From positions 1-5,791 of the forward strand of contig JBHHYN010000149.1 in the NCBI GenBank assembly GCA_046757565.1: 5,791 bases of DNA. Direction: 5' to 3'. The notes beneath the pieces were generated by a model, which was given only the letters and a program-made list of their open reading frames with translations, was not told where the DNA came from and searched no databases. The DNA comes from JBHHYN01 sp046757565 (lineage in GTDB: Bacteria > Pseudomonadota > Gammaproteobacteria > Eutrophobiales > Eutrophobiaceae). The stretch's first letter is position 1. The number at the start of each line of letters is the position of its first letter. The position numbers were made by a program, and so were the translations under genes. Below are positions 1 through 4,778 of this stretch, piece by piece.

Positions 1-75
1 GGGAATGACGGGCTACTGTTTATATATCAACCCACAGATTCTGCTGAAGACCCAGAGATGTTTAATGAGGTGTGA
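1..75 (+). CDS. C-terminal tail of an unidentified upstream gene (partial)
   Basis: Frame 1 is open from the first base to a TGA at 73-75 and encodes 24 residues, beginning GNDGLLFIYQPTDS and ending in PEMFNEV. The composition (acidic, with a hydrophobic LLFIY patch) looks like real protein rather than random frame. The stop lies 2 nt before the preferred ATG of the next gene, which is typical of an operon junction, and the next gene's ribosome binding site lies inside this tail. I do not recognise the family from so short a piece. The gene begins outside the window. That this is coding is an inference from the open frame and the tight junction. Confidence 0.45.
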   Translation, partial: GNDGLLFIYQPTDSAEDPEMFNEV

Positions 76-77
76 CG

Positions 78-545
78 ATGAAAATTTATCTGGTACAACA
101 TGGGCAAGCCGCAGCAAAGGATATCGATCCGGAACGGCCGCTGACTGATGCGGGAAGCGCAGAGGTTACCAGAATGGCACACTTTCTTGCTGATGCCAGT
201 CCGGGCATACAGCGCATACTGCATAGCGGCAAATTGCGGGCCGGACAGACAGCAGATATTTTCGCAAAAACACTATCAATAGAAGGAAACGTTGAGGTGA
301 TAACAGGAATAAGTCCCAATGATTCCATAGCAGAATTTGTTCCGGTAATGGCCGGTTGGCGTACCGATACCCTGGTCGTGGGTCATCTGCCTTTCATGGC
401 AAGGCTCACCTCCCATCTTTTGACAGGGGATGTGGATATAGCCGTCGTCGATTATCAGCCCGGCACTATTGTCTGTCTGCAACAGACTGATAATAACCAC
501 TGGTTAATGGTCTCGATGGTTCGGCCTGATCTGTTAGGTCAATGA
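78..545 (+). CDS. sixA: SixA-like phosphohistidine phosphatase (histidine phosphatase superfamily)
   Basis: A cytosolic 155-residue protein of the SixA branch of the histidine phosphatase (phosphoglycerate-mutase-like) superfamily. SixA removes phosphate from phosphohistidine on signalling or phosphotransfer proteins. Residues visible: the phospho-accepting His8 in LVQHG, the PERPLTDAG segment (18-26) typical of SixA, ILHSGKLRAGQTA (47-59), and the second catalytic His103 in VVGHLPFM. The usual RHG motif reads QHG here, so the phosphate-contacting Arg is replaced by Gln; from memory this is common in one SixA subgroup, so loss of activity should not be assumed. The start at ATG 78 is preferred over GTG 72 because GAGG at 67-70 is 7 nt upstream of ATG but only 1 nt from GTG. 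Length fits the family (about 155-160). It follows an upstream gene by 2 nt and precedes the next gene by 22 nt. The physiological substrate cannot be told from sequence. Confidence 0.85.
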   Translation: MKIYLVQHGQAAAKDIDPERPLTDAGSAEVTRMAHFLADASPGIQRILHSGKLRAGQTADIFAKTLSIEGNVEVITGISPNDSIAEFVPVMAGWRTDTLVVGHLPFMARLTSHLLTGDVDIAVVDYQPGTIVCLQQTDNNHWLMVSMVRPDLLGQ

Positions 546-555
546 GCACTTTGGC

Positions 556-559
556 GGAG
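556..559 (+). promoter_or_regulatory. Ribosome binding site for the 568-1068 gene
   Basis: GGAG lies 8 nt before ATG 568. It supports this start over the out-of-frame ATG at 563 and supports translation of this gene from the same message as the SixA-like gene. Confidence 0.6.
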
Positions 560-567
560 AACATGGT

Positions 568-1068
568 ATGAAGAAAAAGATTTCCATCGGACTCATCGTG
601 ATTGCTGTCCTGGTCGCCGTCTATTTTATACTTGTTCCCACGAAGACTGCCGATCAATCCGAGACGGCTTCACCGGCGGGACACCAATCCGGGTCTGTTC
701 CGCCACCAAAACGTGCCGTGGAAGAGAGGCAGGTTAACATGGAAAGGGAGAGTCCTGTTGACGAGGAGGCTCTGCGTCTGGAAAAGATGAAAACGGCGTA
801 CCAGACGCTTGAAGATTCGCGAAAACGGCTTAGAAGACAGTTGGGGAAAATCAAGGCGCGCAGCTGGAACCTGGAACTGCCTGATGGACAGGCTGCGGCC
901 ATCACGAAAGAACTCACTCGAGCATACGCATTGTTAAAGAATCCGCCACTGCTCGGTGCGTTTCGCGATACGGAAGGCATCAATAAGGCAATCAGGCAGC
1001 TCGATACAGTCCATGGCAGGCTGGACGGGATTGAGCAACAGATCACGCAGGCACGGAAAGACAGATGA
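568..1068 (+). CDS. Small membrane-anchored protein with helical/coiled-coil periplasmic domain, function unknown
   Basis: 166 residues. An N-terminal KKK is followed by a hydrophobic segment (about residues 5-23, ISIGLIVIAVLVAVYFIL), most simply a signal anchor with the rest outside the cytoplasm. A low-complexity linker rich in Ser, Pro and Gly follows (about 24-50), then a highly charged helical region (about 55-105, Glu/Lys/Arg-rich with heptad-like Leu spacing), and a second helical part containing PPLLGAFRDTEGI (about 127-139). No catalytic motif is visible and I do not recognise the family. GGAG at 556-559 supports the start. It lies 22 nt after the SixA-like gene and is probably co-transcribed. 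Its last 26 bp overlap the end of the convergent mtaB gene. A role as a scaffold or partner of an envelope complex is possible but would be a guess. Confidence 0.75.
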   Translation: MKKKISIGLIVIAVLVAVYFILVPTKTADQSETASPAGHQSGSVPPPKRAVEERQVNMERESPVDEEALRLEKMKTAYQTLEDSRKRLRRQLGKIKARSWNLELPDGQAAAITKELTRAYALLKNPPLLGAFRDTEGINKAIRQLDTVHGRLDGIEQQITQARKDR

Positions 1069-2380
1069 GAGGGGACAGACTTAAGTCTGTCCCCAGGTCC
1101 GCGAGCAATGATTGGCTATCTTCTGACAGGGACCGGATGCGCACATCTCTAATCTCATTGTCAAGGGAGAGTGCACGGGAAGTATTTAACTGAATACGCA
1201 GATAATTCGTTGTATAGCCGGAATAACTGAATCTGTTGCCATTTCCCCCTTTATATGATTTTTCAAAGAGTACTGGAAATTCCCTGCCAACATGCTTCCG
1301 CAAGTAGTTGCTCCGCAATCGCTCACTGAGCGCATATAACTGGTGGCAGCGCATTTTTATGAGCGCCGGCGGAATCTGTCCGGACATCGATGCAGCCTTG
1401 GTGCCTTGACGTACCGAATAGGGAAAGATATGGATATGGGAGAATCCGATTTTTTCAATAAAAGCCAGGCTTGTTAGCCATTCACGTTCTGTCTCGCCGG
1501 GGAATCCAACAATGATATCTGTTGTAACATTGAAGTCAGGTACCCTTGCACGGGCATGATTAATCAACCGTTCAAAGTCCGCGGTCTGACAGCGTCTGGC
1601 CATACGCCTCAGAACTGTATCGCAGCCGCTTTGCAGTGGCAAATGCATATGCGGCATTAACCTGGGGTCATCAAACAGCCCAAAGAAATTATCCGGCAGG
1701 TCCCAAGGTTCAACCGAGGCCAACCGGAGACGAGGTATATCCGTGTCTGACAGAATAGCCTGTAGCAGGGTATACAGTTCCGTGCCGATATCACTGCCGT
1801 AGCCACCTACATGTACGCCTGTGAGCACGGCTTCTTTTACACCCTGTCCGTGCAACCGGTTAATTTGATCGACTATGTGATTAATTGGCCGGCTATGCTC
1901 TCTACCACGCGCCACGGTTACAATGCAAAAAGTGCATCGATAGCGACAGCCATCCTGTACCTTGACAAAGGCCCGGTTACGTCCCCGCTTGAACAGTGGA
2001 GCCGCCTCCGCTTCTGTAGCTACGGCGGGCATTGATTCGAGCGAAAGTTCATGCTTGACCCGATCCACCAGCCTCTCCTTGTCCCGGTTAGGGACCAGCA
2101 TATCAATGACCGCTATTTCATCTTTTAACTCCGGGGTAAGCGTAGCAAAACAACCGCTGACGACCAGCTTTGCTTTCGGATTATGACGGTGTGAACGCCT
2201 GATCAGTTGCCTGGATTTTTTTACGGCTTCGCTGGTCACGGCGCAGGTATTGATAACGATTAAATCCGCCTGTTCAGGGTGTTCGGTGAGGGAGTGTCCA
2301 TCGGCCAGAAAAGCGGATGCCCAGTTTTCCAGTTCAGCTTCATTAAGCCGGCAGCCAAGGGTTTTTAAATGGATCTGCAT
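1043..2380 (-). CDS. mtaB: tRNA (N6-L-threonylcarbamoyladenosine(37)-C2)-methylthiotransferase MtaB
   Basis: A 445-residue radical-SAM methylthiotransferase that converts t6A37 to ms2t6A37 in ANN-decoding tRNAs, using two 4Fe-4S clusters and SAM. The N-terminal UPF0004 domain carries three cluster ligands, Cys10 (TLGCRLN), Cys46 (INTCAVT) and Cys77 (VSGCFA). The radical-SAM core has CRYRCTFC with Cys145, Cys149 and Cys152 (CxxxCxxC), followed by VARGREHSR, LTGVHVGGYG, HLPLQSGCD, IIVGFPGETE and IFPYSVRQGT, all typical of MtaB/YqeV rather than MiaB. A TRAM-like RNA-binding domain lies near residues 365-425 (SGYTTNYLRIQL). The ATG at 2380-2378 starts directly at the conserved QIHLKTLGC. The final ~17 residues after LLADL are encoded by a palindrome and by the antisense of the neighbouring gene, so this tail is probably not part of the ancestral protein. 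The gene is divergent from the c-di-GMP gene and convergent with the membrane-protein gene. Confidence 0.93.
   Translation of the reverse strand: MQIHLKTLGCRLNEAELENWASAFLADGHSLTEHPEQADLIVINTCAVTSEAVKKSRQLIRRSHRHNPKAKLVVSGCFATLTPELKDEIAVIDMLVPNRDKERLVDRVKHELSLESMPAVATEAEAAPLFKRGRNRAFVKVQDGCRYRCTFCIVTVARGREHSRPINHIVDQINRLHGQGVKEAVLTGVHVGGYGSDIGTELYTLLQAILSDTDIPRLRLASVEPWDLPDNFFGLFDDPRLMPHMHLPLQSGCDTVLRRMARRCQTADFERLINHARARVPDFNVTTDIIVGFPGETEREWLTSLAFIEKIGFSHIHIFPYSVRQGTKAASMSGQIPPALIKMRCHQLYALSERLRSNYLRKHVGREFPVLFEKSYKGGNGNRFSYSGYTTNYLRIQLNTSRALSLDNEIRDVRIRSLSEDSQSLLADLGTDLSLSPLICLSVPA
1071..1094. repeat. Perfect 24-nt REP-like palindrome, GGGGACAGAC / TTAA / GTCTGTCCCC
   Basis: Two perfect 10-nt arms flank TTAA, and the whole element is self-complementary. 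It begins 2 nt after the TGA of the membrane-protein gene and lies within the last codons of mtaB, where it encodes G-T-D-L-S-L-S-P. From memory, dispersed palindromes with a GGGGACAGAC core are common in proteobacteria and are sometimes linked to REP-associated Y1 tyrosine transposases; no such transposase is in this window. As RNA it would form a strong hairpin from either strand, but no U-run follows on either side, so it is not a classical intrinsic terminator. It could still protect 3' ends or slow converging transcription (inference). Confidence 0.8.
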
Positions 2381-2684
2381 GACCTTATATGTATGGGTGA
2401 TTAGAGAGTTCCCACCGCTTCCCTTCGGAGACGCGTCGATTTGGGAATATATGCTTTCCTCCCGGATCCATCAATGCGGATCGTTGTTTCGTCCATTGTG
2501 CATCCGGGATCGATAACAAAAAAATATATAAATCATTTGGTTACAATACAAGATCGGTCAATTATCGTAGCGTTCCCCGGATCCTTCCCGTTAAAGTTCG
2601 GCCTGTATCATGACGATAAACAGGGATAACTCATTGATCCGAAATACTGCTTTTCCTGAATTTAGCTGCCGTCACCGATATATT
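2381..2684. other. Divergent intergenic region between mtaB and the REC-GGDEF-EAL gene
   Basis: About 300 bp with no supported gene. It must hold the promoters for both divergent genes. Visible elements are an 8-bp GACGCGTC palindrome at 2430-2437, a long imperfect inverted repeat at 2460-2509, and an AT-rich tract at about 2516-2538. A weak sigma70-like pair (TTGGTT at 2537-2542, AATTAT at 2560-2565, 17-nt spacer) points rightward, but the matches are poor (3/6 and 4/6). A reading frame upstream from ATG 2610 joins the downstream gene, but its 25 extra residues do not resemble a domain, so I treat this stretch as leader. Confidence 0.45.
2460..2509. repeat. Long imperfect inverted repeat (hairpin/cruciform) in divergent promoter region
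   Basis: The left arm (2460-2476, TCCCGGATCCATCAATG) pairs with the right arm (2494-2509, CATTGTGCATCCGGGA). There is an 8-bp outer stem TCCCGGAT/ATCCGGGA, one C:C mismatch, 2 bp, a bulged T, then a 5-bp inner stem CAATG/CATTG, leaving a 17-nt loop. The second stem in register with the first makes chance less likely. It may be a regulator-binding palindrome, a structured 5' leader, or the remains of a small repeat element. No U-run follows on the plus strand in the position of a terminator. Confidence 0.5.
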
Positions 2685-3827
2685 ATGGCCAGTCATCCCA
2701 TGAATACACTGTTATGTGTCGACGATGATCAGGAAGTCCTAGATGTGTTGCAACGCCTGTTTAGAGAGGAAAATTACAAAGTACTAACGGCCATACGCAG
2801 TGAGGAAGCCCTTAAATTAGTTGAGTCGCACGATATCGGTGTTGTCCTGTGCGATTACAATATGCCGGGAATGGACGGGGTGCGTGTATTAAGTGAAATA
2901 CGGGACAGATATCCCGACACAGTCAGACTGCTTCTTACCGGGGAAACAGACGCGCAATTAGTTATTGAAGCGGTAAATAAGGGCGCTATCTTCAAATATA
3001 TTCGTAAATCGTGGGATCGGACTGAATTGATCCAGATGGTGAGGGAGGCCTTTCAGGTAGTTCAGCTTACCAGGGAAAATAGTCGCCTGACAAAAGAGTT
3101 GCAGGAAGCCAATAAAAAGTTGCGTGATATCAAGAAATCCCTGGAGGATCGAATAGAATTAAAGGCGGAGCAGATCGCTAATTTGACATTCTACGATGAA
3201 ATCACTGATCTGCCTAACAAGACTTTTCTGATGGAGTGGCTGGCCCAGGTAATCAAACAAGTAGAACGGAATAAGCAGACTATAGGTGTATTAATTCTCG
3301 GTATTGACCGGTTTAAAAAGATTAATGAAAGCCTGGGTCATAGTTCCGGCGATCGATTGCTGAAAATACTGGTAGGCAAGATAGCTGCATATACCAGGCA
3401 GGCAGATGCTTTTTGTCGAATCAGTGGAGATATGTTTTGTATTGTTTTCCACGGATCAGGCTCAACAAAAGATACTTCGGAAATAGCGGACAGGCTGTTG
3501 CGGGTAGTGGCAAAGCCCGTTTATATTGATACAGAAGCAATCTATTTAACCGCTTCCGTCGGAATCAGCTTTTTCCCTAATGACGGGGTAGAACCTGGAA
3601 TTCTGTTAAGGAATGCGGAGTCTGCCTTGAATCATGCTAAGAAAAAAGGTGGCAACATCTATCAGTACTATACAGAGGAGTTTAATCTACGCGCCAAACA
3701 GCACCTGTCATTGGAAGCGGAATTGCATAAAGCAATCAAAAATGAAGAGTTTATACTCTACTATCAGCCGCGAATATGCAGTAGGACATTAAAGACTGTC
3801 GGTGCTGAAGCGTTATTGCGGTGGTAG
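2685..3827 (+). CDS. Response regulator with REC, degenerate GGDEF and start of EAL domain; ends at an in-frame amber codon
   Basis: The 5' part of a c-di-GMP signalling protein, 380 residues to TAG. Using ATG 2685 as residue 1: a REC domain (about 6-125) with acidic DDD 13-15, phospho-acceptor Asp57 in LCDYNMPGMDG, Thr85 in LLLTGETD and Lys108 in YIRKSW (Ser where Pro is usual). A charged coiled-coil linker follows (about 130-165), then a GGDEF domain (about 167-325) starting LTFYDEITDLPN. The active-site motif is SGDMF (247-251) instead of GGDEF, so cyclase activity is unlikely, but RQAD (238-241) preserves the RxxD inhibitory c-di-GMP site at the usual 5-residue spacing. The EAL domain begins about 343, contains YYQP and E-A-L at 375-377, and is cut after LLRW. 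Starts at 2610, 2685 or 2700 are all possible; none has a clear ribosome binding site. 2685 or 2700 places the REC strand near the N-terminus as usual. The full protein would be about 622 residues. A cognate kinase is not nearby. Confidence 0.85.
   Translation: MASHPMNTLLCVDDDQEVLDVLQRLFREENYKVLTAIRSEEALKLVESHDIGVVLCDYNMPGMDGVRVLSEIRDRYPDTVRLLLTGETDAQLVIEAVNKGAIFKYIRKSWDRTELIQMVREAFQVVQLTRENSRLTKELQEANKKLRDIKKSLEDRIELKAEQIANLTFYDEITDLPNKTFLMEWLAQVIKQVERNKQTIGVLILGIDRFKKINESLGHSSGDRLLKILVGKIAAYTRQADAFCRISGDMFCIVFHGSGSTKDTSEIADRLLRVVAKPVYIDTEAIYLTASVGISFFPNDGVEPGILLRNAESALNHAKKKGGNIYQYYTEEFNLRAKQHLSLEAELHKAIKNEEFILYYQPRICSRTLKTVGAEALLRW
3825..3827 (+). other. In-frame amber codon splitting the EAL domain
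   Basis: TAG stands between GAAGCG-TTATTGCGGTGG (EALLRW) and CATCCGGGCCGTGGT (HPGRG). The family motif is E-A-L-L-R-W-x-H-P-x-x-G, so exactly one residue is replaced by stop and no bases are gained or lost. x is often Gln, Arg, Glu or Lys; CAG to TAG is a single C-to-T change. The possibilities are a recent nonsense mutation, sequencing error, suppression/readthrough, or recoding. Confidence 0.9.
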
Positions 3828-3842
3828 CATCCGGGCCGTGGT

Positions 3843-4556
3843 TTGGTGCTGCCGGGAGATTTCATTCCCCTGCTGGAGGAGACCGGTTTAATCATACCGG
3901 TGGGCGAGTGGGTCATCTATGAAGTATGTAAAGCCCTTAAGAGATGGCACGATCAGGGTTTGTCCGGCATGAAAGTCTCGGCAAATCTCTCTCCGGTGCA
4001 ATTCAATAAGGGGGATTTGATTGCACAGATACGAAATATCGCCTCGGATCATACCTATGCCTCTTCACTGCAATTCCTTGAAATAGAAATAACTGAAAGT
4101 GCATTGATAGAGGATATGGATCGTGCGAAATGTATACTTGAACTATTGCATAATGAGGGTATTACACTGGCGATGGATGATTTTGGTACCGGATATTCAG
4201 CGTTGAGTTATCTTATAAATTTACCGTTTGATAATATAAAAATTGATATTTCGTTCGTCAGGCAGATGGGAACAAGCCCTGATGCCGATGCCGTTGTGCG
4301 TGCGATAGTTCTTCTTGCACAGAGCCTGAGACTCAAATCGGTTGCAGAAGGTGTCGAAACAGAAGCGCACGCGCAGACTTTGCGGCTGCTTGGTTGTGAC
4401 GAATTCCAGGGATATCTGTTTGGCAGACCGGCCCCTGAAGATCAATTTACGAAGGCGCTTCTGGCAGGCACTGTTTCACTGGGGTCCGAAATGACTGGTG
4501 CTGACGAGAGTACCTGTAAAAAACCCAATACGGTAGAAGTAACAAATCGGCAATAA
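3843..4556 (+). CDS. EAL domain, C-terminal part (c-di-GMP phosphodiesterase) downstream of the amber codon
   Basis: In the same frame as the 5' part, this is the rest of one EAL domain, not an independent gene. EAL enzymes hydrolyse c-di-GMP to pGpG with metal ions. Counting from TTG 3843: PGDFIPLLEETGLI (4-17), Asn48 in SANLSP, Glu82 and Glu85 in EIEITES, Asp112-Asp113 in MDDFGTGYSAL, Lys133 in IKIDISFV, Glu169 in AEGVE and Gln189 in FQGYLFGRP. All of these match the metal/substrate-binding positions of active EAL domains. A poorly conserved tail of about 35 residues ends at TAA. TTG 3843 or GTG 3846 could serve for reinitiation, but no ribosome binding site is visible, and a product lacking the EAL glutamate and the first strands should not fold as an active enzyme. 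If TAG is read through, the whole would be a REC-regulated phosphodiesterase with a GGDEF receptor-like module. Otherwise both halves form a pseudogene. Confidence 0.8.
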   Translation: MVLPGDFIPLLEETGLIIPVGEWVIYEVCKALKRWHDQGLSGMKVSANLSPVQFNKGDLIAQIRNIASDHTYASSLQFLEIEITESALIEDMDRAKCILELLHNEGITLAMDDFGTGYSALSYLINLPFDNIKIDISFVRQMGTSPDADAVVRAIVLLAQSLRLKSVAEGVETEAHAQTLRLLGCDEFQGYLFGRPAPEDQFTKALLAGTVSLGSEMTGADESTCKKPNTVEVTNRQ

Positions 4557-4577
4557 GGGTCGGCCTCTGACCCATCC

Positions 4578-4599
4578 CGGATGCATTCATCCGCTTTTC
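4578..4599 (+). terminator. Probable intrinsic terminator after the GGDEF-EAL gene
   Basis: CGGATG-CATT-CATCCG forms a 6-bp stem with a 4-nt loop and is followed after one C by TTTT. It starts 22 nt after the TAA. A second small hairpin, GGGTC/GACCC with a 7-nt loop (4557-4573), sits directly at the stop. The U-run is short, so efficiency is uncertain. It would separate the c-di-GMP gene from gmd transcriptionally. Confidence 0.45.
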
Positions 4600-4778
4600 C
4601 CTGGTTTAATTATCATTTCTGATACTTTATGATGTCCATCAATAAAGCAGTACGGGATAGAGCGGGAATGCAACACAGTCGCGCAACCATGCATTGGCTG
4701 ACCCTGGAGATTAGCCAAATGGCGGTAGCGTGCCATGTCAGCGCTGATAGCACGCCGCACCCTTAATATCATCAGTAA
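4600..4778. other. Leader/spacer upstream of gmd with two inverted repeats
   Basis: No convincing gene lies here: a minus-strand frame across it (4587-4817) has no ribosome binding site, resembles nothing I know and runs into gmd. Two inverted repeats are visible: TTGGCT (4694-4699) with AGCCAA (4713-4718), and GCGTGC (4728-4733) with GCACGC (4750-4755), the latter enclosing the palindrome CAGCGCTG (4739-4746). They lie 25-85 nt before the gmd start and may fold in the gmd leader or bind a regulator. I see no clear sigma70 promoter. Confidence 0.3.

Noticed and set aside
654..1046. 130-codon minus-strand frame opposite the membrane-protein gene
   Set aside because: Rich in Ser, Arg and Cys as expected for an antisense shadow. 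The plus-strand gene has a good ribosome binding site and a clear signal anchor.
1071..1094. Palindrome as a classical bidirectional rho-independent terminator
   Set aside because: The stem is strong, but neither side is followed by a T-run. A REP-like repeat is the better description.
2500..2510. GCATCCGGGAT shared in inverted form with 4574-4584
   Set aside because: An 11-nt match with no extension beyond it is too weak to call a dispersed repeat.
2610..2684. 25-residue N-terminal extension of the REC protein from ATG 2610
   Set aside because: No ribosome binding site, and the residues do not resemble a domain or signal peptide. The REC fold begins right after Met at 2685/2700. It remains possible, so it is mentioned in the gene entry.
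3825..3827. Pyrrolysine at the amber codon
   Set aside because: Known pyrrolysine sites are mostly in methylamine methyltransferases. An EAL surface position has no reason to need it, and no pyl gene or downstream insertion element is visible. Simple nonsense or sequence error is likelier.
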